A stretch of 53,170 nucleotides of DNA from Clostridia bacterium (GTDB lineage Bacteria > Bacillota > Clostridia > Oscillospirales > CAG-272): the NCBI GenBank assembly GCA_017412045.1, contig JAFQOX010000128.1:93012-146181 (forward strand), given 5' to 3'. The position numbers and the translations under genes were made by a program. The stretch's first letter is position 1; each line of letters starts with the position of its first letter. The notes under the pieces were generated by a model. The model was given only the letters and a program-made list of their open reading frames with translations. It had not been told where the DNA came from and ran no database searches. This document shows, piece after piece, positions 32,301 to 40,054 of this stretch.

Positions 32301-32432
32301 ACGGCTGATGAAATTGCCGAAAAGATCAGAGTTTGTGATATCAACGGCGATGGTGTGATCAACTCCAGAGATGTGCTCCAGATGAAACGTTATATCAATA
32401 CAAAGGGATCTTTGTTTAACAATTTTAAATAA
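29355..32432 (+). CDS. Large secreted dockerin protein with beta-helix and CHB_HEX-type domains
   Basis: A secreted protein of 1025 residues. After a signal peptide, two regions look like right-handed beta-helix or GLUG-type repeats (about 50-300 and 385-680), separated by a chitobiase/hexosaminidase C-terminal-like module (GCTIYYTLDGTDPSTSG, about 325-375). Two surface repeats with PTCT and CGD or CGH motifs follow (about 685-860), then an X-module-like domain and a C-terminal type I dockerin. The dockerin has two calcium loops, GDVNYDGVINSRD and CDINGDGVINSRD, each followed by a VKRYINTKG-like helix. No glycoside-hydrolase domain is recognised. AAAGGA precedes the ATG. Confidence 0.85.
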   Translation: MKQKWKKLLNVCSVVALVAAIVVSAGMMLFSEVMAGWNGTTATAFASGSGTEANPYVINTQNQLGYFMKQLNAGVTYEGLYIKLDTNLDMTGGKWSVNESASFAGTFLGNNKTLTMDSNFLGTIAATGKVDWLNLKGSGTLSTPLLCYDNNGTIQNCRVSGDVSMSQIEQAALLCLNNNSTGLVVNSCGFGSVYGDSENQDSSCYVGWISKSKGTIKNCYAVLTLEGSAPGSYNKLYTGQITAEGTYENCYGGTDAISYDVSFVAKLNASVGASGYMWTADSSNVNKGYPIIKECLSATTNLSGSAESLVVFHTTTFSATLTSSETGCTIYYTLDGTDPSTSGTRKTYSSPISIEQDTVITSVACKNGVYGVSTRQQIVRLLGAGTTESPYIVSTNKQLYAIRLEPDKVYELNRDLDFTNDPKNDRGANWESIPSFSGELRGGGHSITGLSSVTGGLVDVNNGHIQELRLIDHQLSVSGATESYFGAIANSNHGTITRCYAGADPDADIYTEVTTSAGGIAGRNDGTISYCGTSGTLKLKSSDLYNLISMGGIAGYGTGIVRSCYSNMALYSPKSNHDSGLTIGGISYCNAVYDSRFDGICVIYSYITHYGVGSATGTSRGIFNGGAIFTVPEGTSSKPYYAKETDLYTLSGWKESDYSAFDFDSVWMMTASGPMPQGIMGADGRCMSKYSYTEPTCTANGSAVSYDILNTGYRKTETLPMSDHSYESVVTDPTCTDKGYTTHTCDCGDSYVSDETAALGHTYGSTPEWIWTGDSENGYTAATAKFTCSCGHEETVTAVVSAQTTDATTEAEGQTVYTASVTFNETEHTDTKTVSIPKITVFTVNGTVFSWNDTDDAICLLYGSDVDDAVILAAWKNGGEYGALYTAIKGSITDATVDGKAIKSQTFTFEGVTAGTYKLVLLKPGKYVPKIVEVEVTNEAVDVGQQNLWLYGDVNYDGVINSRDVLQVKRYINTKGSVITTGTADEIAEKIRVCDINGDGVINSRDVLQMKRYINTKGSLFNNFK

Positions 32433-32450
32433 GAACAGGAGAAAATTATC

Positions 32451-34568
32451 ATGAAAAAACGTATTGCCTCATTTTTTATGGCACTTTGTTTTGTGATCGT
32501 CATGCTTCCGACGACGGTGTTGGCTGTAGGCGAACATGGAATTTCCGTCAGTGCAACAGAGGTAAAGAACGGCGATACTTTCACAGTAACGCTGACGATT
32601 CCCGCTATCAGCGAGCCTTTGTCCAATCTTGATTTGCAAATCAGCTTTGATTCTTCTGCGTTTGAAGTCATTGAGTATACAAAACCTGCATTTGCAGGTA
32701 TGAGTAATACCACCGGTGAAGCGAATGCTGTCGGAAAGATTACTTGTATGCATGAATCTGAGACGGGTGATAATGATCTTACCGGCTTGCAAAGCGGCGG
32801 AACCATGACCGCTACCTTCAGAGTGAAGGAAACGGCCGAAAGCGGGTCCTACAACTTCGAAGTGATTGAATACGTGTTGGACTCTATCGATGAAAACACG
32901 TATGAATCTGTCAATAGAGCTCCCGCTGGCGCTGTCAAAACCGCGACCGTCAACGTTATTTCCGCCACCGACCCCTATACTGCCAATATCTCTGCCAACG
33001 ATACGGAATTTACCGTTGACGATGAAGTTGCCGTTACCGTGAACGTGGGTGGCGCCATCGGCAGCTTTGCGTCCGCCGAGATCACCTTGACTTATGACCC
33101 GGACTACTTGACCTTGAAAGAAAATCACACACTCAACGGCGCAAGCATGACCGTGAATAACGGTACCATCAAGCTGGTGGACTATGGCGAAACCAACGCC
33201 TACCCCGCCGCATACGTACTGAACTTTACCGCGGCGCAGGCGACCGCTTCTGCAACTACCGTTACTTTGACCGAGGCAAAATTCAGCACCGCCGAGAATG
33301 CGATCAGCTCCGATTTGATCGACGCCGTCGGTAAGAACGCGCTGAGCCTCACCGTCAAGAACGCGGATCTGGAGGTAACTCTTCCCGTAGGCGGTGTTGT
33401 TACCGGTAACTACACGGTTCCTTACGGCGACGATTACACCTTCGCCGCAAAGAACAATACTACCTATATGTACTATGACTATACAGTCACCGCGACTATG
33501 GGCGGACAGGCTGTCACCGCGCAGTATAATGGGGACGGAACCTGGACCGTCGCAAACGTCACCGGAGATCTGGTGATCAACGTAACCGAAACTCCCAAGT
33601 CTTATGGCGTAACCGTGAACGGTGACAATACCGTGACTGCCGAAGAGATCGCAAGGGTCACCACTTCCGCAAACACGGCGGCTTATATGACCGCTCTGAC
33701 CTACACCTTGCCCAACGGATTGGCTGCCACCGACACCGTGGACGGTTATCATTACGTTGCGACCGTAACCGTGGGCGGCGTTTCCTATATTGCTTCCGCC
33801 AGTGGTCTGACCTATACCGTCGCCGGCACTGCTGTTACCGGTGATATCGTGATCACGCTTTCCAAAGTGATTGATCCTGCCGAGTCCGTTAACGTGACCA
33901 TTCAAAATTCCAATGAAATTCAGAAGGAAGGCACGACTGTTACCGAATTCGTTGCTGACAAAAACAGCCAAGTTACCCTGACATTGGTTCCCGAAGTCGG
34001 CTATACCTATGTGATCAACGACGGCACCAAGAATCTGACCGTGAACGATGACGGCACCTTCACCGTTGATATCGGTACGACTGCCGTTACGATCAACGTC
34101 ACCAAGACTTTGGATGTGACCTCTGTTAACGTTCAAAATTACATCCAACTGAACGATACCGTTATGTGGTTGGTTACGATCAATGGCAACGGTACGGCAG
34201 AGATCAACGGCAAGACCTACAGCTATGGCGGTCAGAATATGTACTGGTCCTCCAAATATCAGGCGTACTGCTATCTGGTTGTTGCCCAAACTCTGAGCGT
34301 TGACACCGCAAAGGCAGCCATTGGCGATACGTTGATCGAGGCTAACGCGATTGACGTTGAGTACAATATGGATGTGAACAACACCAACGGCAACGTTGAT
34401 GCAAACGACGCACAGTTGGTTTACAATATGTACCAGACCAAGGCTTACGATGGCTTTGATACGGTTGGTATGATCAAGTTCCTGGAAGCTGACCTGAATA
34501 ACACTGTCGGTGTGGATGCTACTGACGTTCAGGTGATCCTCAACAATATTCTGAACATTACCGGCTGA
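32451..34568 (+). CDS. Secreted bi-cohesin-like protein with C-terminal dockerin-like region
   Basis: A 705-residue secreted protein. After a signal peptide it has two cohesin-like domains: about 25-165 (VKNGDTFTVTLTIP, NLDLQISFDSSAFEVIEY) and about 170-300 (FTVDDEVAVTVNV, SAEITLTYDPDYLTL). A middle region of Thr-, Asn- and Val-rich Ig-like repeats follows. The last 70 residues resemble a dockerin, with DVNNTNGNVDANDAQLV and DLNNTVGVDATDVQVIL loops. A protein with both cohesins and a dockerin is organised like an adaptor scaffoldin: it could hold two dockerin partners and itself dock on an anchored cohesin. Cohesin assignment is by pattern only. Confidence 0.8.
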   Translation: MKKRIASFFMALCFVIVMLPTTVLAVGEHGISVSATEVKNGDTFTVTLTIPAISEPLSNLDLQISFDSSAFEVIEYTKPAFAGMSNTTGEANAVGKITCMHESETGDNDLTGLQSGGTMTATFRVKETAESGSYNFEVIEYVLDSIDENTYESVNRAPAGAVKTATVNVISATDPYTANISANDTEFTVDDEVAVTVNVGGAIGSFASAEITLTYDPDYLTLKENHTLNGASMTVNNGTIKLVDYGETNAYPAAYVLNFTAAQATASATTVTLTEAKFSTAENAISSDLIDAVGKNALSLTVKNADLEVTLPVGGVVTGNYTVPYGDDYTFAAKNNTTYMYYDYTVTATMGGQAVTAQYNGDGTWTVANVTGDLVINVTETPKSYGVTVNGDNTVTAEEIARVTTSANTAAYMTALTYTLPNGLAATDTVDGYHYVATVTVGGVSYIASASGLTYTVAGTAVTGDIVITLSKVIDPAESVNVTIQNSNEIQKEGTTVTEFVADKNSQVTLTLVPEVGYTYVINDGTKNLTVNDDGTFTVDIGTTAVTINVTKTLDVTSVNVQNYIQLNDTVMWLVTINGNGTAEINGKTYSYGGQNMYWSSKYQAYCYLVVAQTLSVDTAKAAIGDTLIEANAIDVEYNMDVNNTNGNVDANDAQLVYNMYQTKAYDGFDTVGMIKFLEADLNNTVGVDATDVQVILNNILNITG

Positions 34569-34580
34569 TCCCACATAGCA

Positions 34581-34610
34581 TACTGCTCCTCTCGTAAGGG
34601 AGGAGCAGTA
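34581..34610 (+). terminator. Hairpin between adaptor and anchor genes
   Basis: TACTGCTCCTC and GAGGAGCAGTA form an 11-base-pair stem with an eight-base loop. No T-run follows, so it may act as a partial terminator or an mRNA-stabilising end that lowers expression of the last gene relative to the scaffoldin. Confidence 0.6.
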
Positions 34611-34643
34611 CATTATGAATCCTTAATTTGAAAGGGAAACCCT

Positions 34644-35513
34644 ATGAACTTCAAAAAATGGCTCCTTTTTCTTTTATCGAGCCTATTTCTGTCTCTGTCG
34701 CTTTGCGCTCCGGCGATGGCGGCGGAGAATCCTTCGTTTCGCTATGAGATCACGGTAGACGGGAGGGACACCGTAGAGGTTACCCCCGGCGAGATCATCA
34801 CCGTTACACTCTACCTGTACCGAACCGATTCAGACAAGGCCTACGTGATGTATGCCATGCAGGACGAGATACGCTACGACAGTGAATTTCTGGAGCTGGT
34901 GCCGAATAGCGTCCTGCTGTCAAATGGCGTCAGCTCCACGGATATTGCCGTGGGCGACGGCTTGCGTGAATTCTACATGAACTACGTGTCGATGTCCGGC
35001 GGCGCGCAGTGGCAGAGCAAGACTCGTATCGGCTCCTTCCAATTGATGGTTACCGCAGAGAGCGGCGTAACCACACTGACCAGCAAAGATTTTCTGGTAT
35101 CTCTGCCTGACGGCAGCGGCAGCTACGATTGCGAATCCAAGGACTTGACCGTTATTCTTTCCACTGCTTGTACCGTAAAGTTTGAAAGCAACGGCGGGAC
35201 TCCCATCGAACCGATCACTGCGATCTACGGCGAACTGCTGTCTCGTCCCGAAACGCCTGTACGAGAGGGCAAGCAACTGGTCGGCTGGTTCAAGGATATT
35301 CATCTGACCGAAGAATGGAACTTTGAAACTGACACGGTGAGCGGTAACATGACGCTGTATGCCAAGTGGGAGGACGGCACCGCTGATCCTGACGATCCCG
35401 ACGTGGATGACGATGCCTTCGATTATCGCCCCGTGCTGATTTTGACACCCGTTGCGATTGCACTGCCGCCGGCTGTATATCTGCTTATCTGCAAGTTAAA
35501 AAAACGAAGCTGA
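34644..35513 (+). CDS. Membrane-anchored cohesin-like surface protein
   Basis: A 289-residue protein with a signal peptide (cleavage near APAMAAE), a single cohesin-like domain (about 30-170: VTPGEIITVTLYLY, DEIRYDSEFLELVPNS), an InlB/Listeria-Bacteroides-type repeat (about 177-243: VKFESNGGTPIEPI, GWFKD, MTLYAKWED), a short acidic linker (DPDDPDVDDD) and a C-terminal membrane helix ending in KLKKRS. No LPXTG motif is seen, so anchoring is by the membrane helix. It would present one cohesin at the cell surface, fitting the last element of the cluster. Confidence 0.82.
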   Translation: MNFKKWLLFLLSSLFLSLSLCAPAMAAENPSFRYEITVDGRDTVEVTPGEIITVTLYLYRTDSDKAYVMYAMQDEIRYDSEFLELVPNSVLLSNGVSSTDIAVGDGLREFYMNYVSMSGGAQWQSKTRIGSFQLMVTAESGVTTLTSKDFLVSLPDGSGSYDCESKDLTVILSTACTVKFESNGGTPIEPITAIYGELLSRPETPVREGKQLVGWFKDIHLTEEWNFETDTVSGNMTLYAKWEDGTADPDDPDVDDDAFDYRPVLILTPVAIALPPAVYLLICKLKKRS

Positions 35514-35560
35514 AATAAAGGCAAATAAGAATGTCTGTAGCTTCTCTGCAAAATCGAACG

Positions 35561-35615
35561 AAACCCCACTGTTCAGACAAGTGTGAAAACATACTTGCGC
35601 TGAACAATGGGGTTT
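35561..35615 (+). terminator. Terminator of the cohesin-dockerin cluster
   Basis: AAACCCCACTGTTCAG pairs with CTGAACAATGGGGTTT with one mismatch. A second stem CAAGT/ACTTG sits inside, and the hairpin is followed by T residues. It lies 48 bases after the last gene. Confidence 0.8.
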
Positions 35616-35656
35616 TCTATGCGCGGTTAAATGATTGGTGTGAATGCGATAAAAAA

Positions 35657-35681
35657 ACAGCCCCCAAAAAATGGGAGCTGT
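35657..35681 (-). terminator. Duplicate of the rpsI terminator
   Basis: ACAGCCCCC...GGGAGCTGT is nearly identical to the real rpsI terminator at 36641-36664, including the seven A residues on its left, which become a T-run on the minus strand. It forms part of a duplicated rpsI 3' end. Confidence 0.8.
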
Positions 35682-35698
35682 AATTTCGACGATAAAAT

Positions 35699-35713
35699 AA
35701 TTATCTCTTGGAG
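35699..35713 (-). other. Probable attachment-site copy of the rpsI 3' end
   Basis: CTCCAAGAGATAATT on the minus strand repeats the last codons and stop of rpsI exactly (second copy 36694-36708), 995 bases apart. Together with the duplicated terminator, it is what remains after an element integrates into the end of a gene and restores it. No integrase gene remains in the interval. Confidence 0.6.
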
Positions 35714-35836
35714 TTTTAAGAACGCCGTTTGATATCGTGAATAGCGTGAGTATCGTCGCATAAAGTGTTGCACCAAATTTGCACCAAAATCACACCAACG
35801 CTTAACGCCTACTCAGCTCGACAAATTGGAATTTGT

Positions 35837-36496
35837 TTAATCATTTTCGGAAATCCGTTTCTTTGCCCAAGAAAACAATGTTTCGGACATTGAATTGAAA
35901 TCTATGGGTGCACCATTTTTTAAACTCAAAAAGATTTCCACGATGGCTCGTTCATCATAAGATACAACTTGGAGCAATTCTTTTTGATAGCTGATGTATT
36001 TACACGTTTGTTTGAAAGTAATAGCCTGTACAACAAAAGAGGCAGATTTATATAACCCTTTCAAAATATCTTCGCTCTTTTCGTGCAACATATTATGAAC
36101 ACAACCGTGATAGATATTGCAAACTCCGATTTTAATTGCTCTATCAACATCACTTTTGTCAACAATAGCTAACACTTCATCAAGGTTTCCTTTGACCGGT
36201 GTGGTATCGTTGCAAAATTGGAAAAGGTCTGATGGTTCCCAATTCAAAATTTCATCTTTACCGGAGAGAAATCCGCAAATTAATTCCCTATGAGGCAGGG
36301 TATTCAGCATATTATTATAAGTTTTAATGTCCAAAGCGGACAATTCATCAAGAATTACAACAACATCAATGTCGCTTGTATTTGTCGCTTCACCGCGACC
36401 GTAGCTGCCTTGCAAACCGACAAACCATACACGGTTTAGAAAAGTTTTGTTTAGTGACTGCAAGAAGTTTTGCATCCAGACAGTAATATCTATCAT
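35837..36496 (-). CDS. Nucleotidyltransferase-domain protein
   Basis: A 219-residue soluble protein with the pol-beta-type nucleotidyltransferase motif GSYGRGEATNTSDIDVVVIL (about 29-48), where GS and the DxD aspartates form the active site. The C-terminal helical half resembles aminoglycoside- or antitoxin-type nucleotidyltransferases but is not specific. It could modify a small molecule, a tRNA or a protein. Composition is clearly more AT-rich than the surrounding genes, and it is the only gene between the two copies of the rpsI end, so it is probably cargo of an integrated element. GAGG precedes the ATG. Confidence 0.8.
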   Translation of the reverse strand: MIDITVWMQNFLQSLNKTFLNRVWFVGLQGSYGRGEATNTSDIDVVVILDELSALDIKTYNNMLNTLPHRELICGFLSGKDEILNWEPSDLFQFCNDTTPVKGNLDEVLAIVDKSDVDRAIKIGVCNIYHGCVHNMLHEKSEDILKGLYKSASFVVQAITFKQTCKYISYQKELLQVVSYDERAIVEIFLSLKNGAPIDFNSMSETLFSWAKKRISEND

Positions 36497-36640
36497 TTTA
36501 ATCGCCTCATCAAATTCAAGTTTATCTATTAGTTGTATTATACCATAAAAACGGTGAAAAGTAAATAGGACGGCAGAGTTTTTACAAATTGAACCGCCCT
36601 TTTTGATTAAAGCAAATCGTGATCGTTTTCACGCAAAAAA

Positions 36641-36664
36641 ACAGCCCCCGAAAACGGGAGCTGT
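36641..36664 (-). terminator. Terminator of rplM-rpsI
   Basis: On the minus strand ACAGCTCCCG pairs with CGGGGGCTGT around a four-base loop, followed by TTTTTTTGC. It lies 31 bases after the rpsI stop. Confidence 0.85.
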
Positions 36665-36693
36665 AATTTTTTCGAAAAGTATTCGCAAAAACC

Positions 36694-36708
36694 AATTATC
36701 TCTTGGAG
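36694..36708 (-). other. rpsI 3' end, second copy of the candidate attachment core
   Basis: This 15-base stretch covers the final codons and stop of rpsI and matches 35699-35713 exactly. It is the likely chromosome-side junction of the integrated element. Confidence 0.6.
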
Positions 36709-37097
36709 AACTGGGGAGCGCGACGAGCGGCTTTGAGACCGTACTTCTTTCTTTCCTTCATTCTGGGGTCACGAGTGAGGAGACCTGCCTTCTTGAGCAT
36801 GGGCTTGTAGGTTTCGTCAGCCTGAAGAAGAGCCTTTGCAACGCCGTGACGGATTGCGCCTGCCTGACCGGAAATACCGCCGCCCTGAGCAGTGCAAACG
36901 ATGTCGAACTTGCCTTCGGTGCCGGTTACGGCGAAGGGCTGGTTAACGATGAGCTTGAGGGTTTCGAGACCAAAGTAGTCGTCGATATCTCTCTTATTGA
37001 TGGTGATCAGACCGGTGCCGGGGTAAATACGAACGCGGGCAACGGATTTTTTTCTTCTACCGGTACCGTAGAAGTAGGGTTTAGCACTTGTATACAT
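36696..37097 (-). CDS. rpsI: 30S ribosomal protein S9
   Basis: A 133-residue protein with the typical [18 protein letters not shown] start, [19 protein letters not shown] middle and the basic C-terminus RAPQFSKR that reaches the P site. It follows rplM by 21 bases and shares its promoter. Confidence 0.98.
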   Translation of the reverse strand: MYTSAKPYFYGTGRRKKSVARVRIYPGTGLITINKRDIDDYFGLETLKLIVNQPFAVTGTEGKFDIVCTAQGGGISGQAGAIRHGVAKALLQADETYKPMLKKAGLLTRDPRMKERKKYGLKAARRAPQFSKR

Positions 37098-37118
37098 GGT
37101 TCTTCAAACCTTCCTTTC

Positions 37119-37547
37119 TTATACGGTGTAGGTAATGGGCTGCTGAGCCTGCTGCTTGTGTTCAGCGCCTGCATATACCTTGAGACGAGTGATGCTGCGG
37201 TCGCCGATCTTGTTGTGGGGGAGCATACCCTTAACAGCGAGCTGCATTGCGAGCTCAGGCTTGGTTGCCATGAGGGTCTTGTACTGGGTTTCCTTCAGAC
37301 CGCCGATGTAACCGGTGTGACGGCGATAGTATTTCTGTTCGAGCTTCTTGCCGGTGAGAACAGCCTTGCTTGCGTTGATAATGATAACGAATTCACCGCA
37401 GTCAACGTGGGGGGTGAATTCAGGGCGATGCTTGCCTCTGAGAATGTTAGCGGCAGCGACAGCGGTCTTACCGAGGGGCTTGTTAGCCGCGTCGATGACG
37501 TACCATTTACGTTCCAGAGTCTCTTTTTTTGCCATAAAAGTAGACAT
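37119..37547 (-). CDS. rplM: 50S ribosomal protein L13
   Basis: A 142-residue protein with [35 protein letters not shown] and [26 protein letters not shown] precedes the ATG. It is the first gene of the L13-S9 operon, driven by a near-consensus promoter about 65 bases upstream. Confidence 0.98.
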   Translation of the reverse strand: MSTFMAKKETLERKWYVIDAANKPLGKTAVAAANILRGKHRPEFTPHVDCGEFVIIINASKAVLTGKKLEQKYYRRHTGYIGGLKETQYKTLMATKPELAMQLAVKGMLPHNKIGDRSITRLKVYAGAEHKQQAQQPITYTV

Positions 37548-37576
37548 TGATAACTTCCTCCATAAAATAAATCTTC

Positions 37577-37592
37577 AGGACAGGGGTGTCCT
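37577..37592 (-). promoter_or_regulatory. Hairpin in the rplM leader
   Basis: AGGACA and TGTCCT form a six-base-pair stem around CCCC within the roughly 60-base leader. L13 operons of Firmicutes often have a structured autoregulatory leader in this place, but I cannot confirm that this is one. Confidence 0.4.
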
Positions 37593-37612
37593 TTCTTTGT
37601 GTAACGCATGAG

Positions 37613-37641
37613 ATTATAACACAATCTTTTCGGCTTGTCAA
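37613..37641 (-). promoter_or_regulatory. Promoter of rplM-rpsI
   Basis: On the minus strand a perfect TTGACA (37636-37641), a 17-base spacer and a perfect TATAAT (37613-37618), as expected for a highly expressed ribosomal operon. Confidence 0.9.
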
Positions 37642-37791
37642 CACCTTTTTGAAAAATTTTTTATTTTTTTAAATTTAGCAAATCAACATCTCGTTTTTTC
37701 TCTCGAAATCTCCCGTTTTCTCGCTTAAACGCAAATGTGAAAAATGAAAATTTTTTCTGCGCCGTATTTTTATTTTTTTGTAAGTTGTTTA

Positions 37792-37820
37792 TTGCATTTG
37801 AAAAAGAAATATAGTATAAT
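37792..37820 (+). promoter_or_regulatory. Promoter of prfA operon
   Basis: TTGCAT (37792-37797), a 17-base spacer and TATAAT (37815-37820), 40 bases before the prfA start. It is divergent from the rplM promoter across about 150 AT-rich bases that show no other feature. Confidence 0.75.
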
Positions 37821-37860
37821 ATAAAATGGTATGGATTTTTGAAGGAAAGGGGAGATTTTT

Positions 37861-38943
37861 ATGTTGGATAAGCTTTTGGGCATCGAATCCCGCTTTGAAC
37901 AGCTGGAGGAGAGCTTCTCCATGCCTGAAATTACGGGAAACGCCGAGCGCTTCCGCGAAATGATGAAGGAGCATAAAAAGCTGGCTCCGATCGTTGAAAA
38001 ATTCAGGGAATACAAGCGGGCGAGGGATGCGGAGCAGGAGGCTCTCCTGTTATTGGAGGATGCCGACGGCTCGGACGCGGAGATCCGCGAGCTGGCGGCA
38101 GAGGAGCTTGCCGAGGCGAAGGAGAAGATCGCCGCTTGCGAGCGCGAGCTGCAAATTCTGCTTTTGCCGCGCGACCCGAACGACGATAAAAGCGTGATCG
38201 TGGAGATCCGCGGCGGCGCGGGTGGTGAGGAATCGGCTCTGTTCGCCTACGATCTTTACCGTATGTATTCCATGTACGCGGCGTCCTCCGGATGGAAAAC
38301 GGAGCTGCTTTCCTTGAACGAAACGGGATTGGGCGGCTTCAAGGAGGTTTCCTTTTCCGTGGACGGAGACGGCGCTTATTCCAAATTGAAATTTGAAAGC
38401 GGCGTGCATCGCGTGCAACGCGTTCCGCAGACGGAATCGCAGGGCAGGATCCACACGTCGACGGTGACGGTGGCGGTGCTTCCCGAGGTGGAGGAGGTTG
38501 AGGTGGATATCAATCCCGCCGATCTCGAGATCGAGACCTGCAAATCCAGCGGCGCGGGCGGTCAGCATATCAATAAGACCGAATCCGCGATCCGTATCCT
38601 CCACAAGCCGAGCGGCATCGTGGTGGAATGTCAGGAGGAGCGAAGCCAATTCAAAAACCGCGACAAGGCGATGAAGCTTTTGCGCGCCAAGCTTTACGAT
38701 ATTGAAAAAACGAAGCGGGACAGCGAGATCGCGGACGAACGCCGCCGACAGGTCGGTACGGGCGATCGAAGCGAGCGCATCCGCACCTATAATTTCCCGC
38801 AGGGCAGAGTGACCGATCATCGGATCGGGCTCACGCTCTATACGCTGGATACCTTTATGAACGGAAAGATCGATGCCGTCGTCAACGCTCTGATCTCCGC
38901 AGACACGGCGGAGCGCCTCGGCAAGGGTGGCGAGACGGCTTGA
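37861..38943 (+). CDS. prfA: Peptide chain release factor 1
   Basis: It terminates translation at UAA and UAG. The 360-residue protein has the GGQ motif in [17 protein letters not shown] and the conserved end with [26 protein letters not shown]. The codon-recognition loop should lie around 185-190 ([20 protein letters not shown] is just after). It is the first gene of a plus-strand run. Confidence 0.97.
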   Translation: MLDKLLGIESRFEQLEESFSMPEITGNAERFREMMKEHKKLAPIVEKFREYKRARDAEQEALLLLEDADGSDAEIRELAAEELAEAKEKIAACERELQILLLPRDPNDDKSVIVEIRGGAGGEESALFAYDLYRMYSMYAASSGWKTELLSLNETGLGGFKEVSFSVDGDGAYSKLKFESGVHRVQRVPQTESQGRIHTSTVTVAVLPEVEEVEVDINPADLEIETCKSSGAGGQHINKTESAIRILHKPSGIVVECQEERSQFKNRDKAMKLLRAKLYDIEKTKRDSEIADERRRQVGTGDRSERIRTYNFPQGRVTDHRIGLTLYTLDTFMNGKIDAVVNALISADTAERLGKGGETA

Positions 38944-38945
38944 GA

Positions 38946-40025
38946 ATGGATAAAGCAAAAATTACGATGAAAACAGAATTGATAACGATAGATTTTACGA
39001 AGCCTCTTGCCGGACAGCTCACGCTTCCCGCAGAGATCCTTGCAGGGGGCGGTCTCGTCGCATTTCCGACGGAAACGGTCTACGGACTCGGCGGAAACGC
39101 TTTGGATGCGGATGCGGCGGGAAAAATATACGCGGCGAAGGGTAGACCGAGCGACAATCCGCTGATCGTGCATATTGCACGGCCCTCCGATGCCGAAAAA
39201 TACGCGTACACGAACGCGCTCTACGAAAAGCTGGCGAAGGCTTTTATGCCCGGCCCGCTGACGGTCGTGCTTCCGAAAAGGGAAAACGTCCCCTGCTCGG
39301 TCACGGGCGGACTCATGACGGTCGGCATCCGATGCCCCGGCGATCCCGTGGCGAGAGAACTGATCCGCCTTGCGGGCGTTCCGATCGCGGCGCCGAGCGC
39401 CAACGTTTCGGGCAGACCGAGCCCCACGGCGGCAAGCCACGTCGCGGACGATCTGAACGGCAGGATCGATTGCATCATTGACGGCGGAGAAGCCGAGGTC
39501 GGTCTGGAATCCACGATCGTCAAGATCGACGGTGAACGTCTGATCCTTCTGCGTCCCGGCGCGATCACGCCCGAGATGCTGCGCGCGGTATGCGAGGAGG
39601 TCGTTCTGGACAACGGCATTCTCGACCGTCTGCCCGAGGGAAAGGCTCCCGAGGCGCCCGGTATGAAATACCGCCATTACGCGCCCCGCGCGCGGGTGCA
39701 TCTGCTCCGCGCAAAGGACGAAAACGATGATACATTCGATGAAAAGGCGATTGCCTTTTTCCGTGAGAAGCTGGCGCAGGATCCCTCGGTCGGCATTTTG
39801 TGCTACGACGAGCATCTGCCCTTCCTGCAGGGAGCGCACGTATATTCCTACGGTGAAAAGGCGGATGACAGGGCGCACTCCCATCTCCTTTTCGACTGCC
39901 TGCGCCGTTTCGACGAAACGGATGCCGCCGCGATTTACGCGGTCGTGGGAAAAACGGAGGGCATCGGACTCGCGCTCTATAACCGTATGCTGAAGGCTTC
40001 GGCGTATACGGTCATCTATATTTGA
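38946..40025 (+). CDS. L-threonylcarbamoyladenylate synthase (Sua5 type)
   Basis: It makes threonylcarbamoyl-AMP for the t6A37 modification of tRNAs that read ANN codons. The 359-residue protein has the YrdC domain (GLVAFPTETVYGLGGNA, AKGRPSDNPLIVHI, APSANVSGRPSPT) and a complete C-terminal Sua5 domain (SPGMKYRHYAP-like segment APGMKYRHYAPRA and beyond), so it is the long form. It begins two bases after the prfA stop. The start at 38946 is not strongly supported by a ribosome site; an ATG at 38967 is another option. Confidence 0.94.
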   Translation: MDKAKITMKTELITIDFTKPLAGQLTLPAEILAGGGLVAFPTETVYGLGGNALDADAAGKIYAAKGRPSDNPLIVHIARPSDAEKYAYTNALYEKLAKAFMPGPLTVVLPKRENVPCSVTGGLMTVGIRCPGDPVARELIRLAGVPIAAPSANVSGRPSPTAASHVADDLNGRIDCIIDGGEAEVGLESTIVKIDGERLILLRPGAITPEMLRAVCEEVVLDNGILDRLPEGKAPEAPGMKYRHYAPRARVHLLRAKDENDDTFDEKAIAFFREKLAQDPSVGILCYDEHLPFLQGAHVYSYGEKADDRAHSHLLFDCLRRFDETDAAAIYAVVGKTEGIGLALYNRMLKASAYTVIYI

Positions 40026-40054
40026 TTATGAACGAAAACAAACGGAGGAAGGCT

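Larger units (their letters stand above)
35514..35836. other. Region between the cohesin cluster and the nucleotidyltransferase gene
   Basis: About 320 bases. It holds the cluster terminator (35561-35615), a terminator copied from rpsI (35657-35681), a 15-base copy of the rpsI end (35699-35713) and repeated GCACCAAA words near 35770-35800. No gene is seen. Confidence 0.75.

Noticed and set aside
32469-34613. 714-codon minus-strand reading frame inside the bi-cohesin gene
   Set aside because: It is a repetitive antisense shadow of Thr/Val-rich coding sequence, with no recognisable fold or ribosome site.
35837-36496. Aminoglycoside resistance gene
   Set aside because: The nucleotidyltransferase motif is clear, but the C-terminal half does not show a specific aminoglycoside-modifying signature, so only a general name is given.
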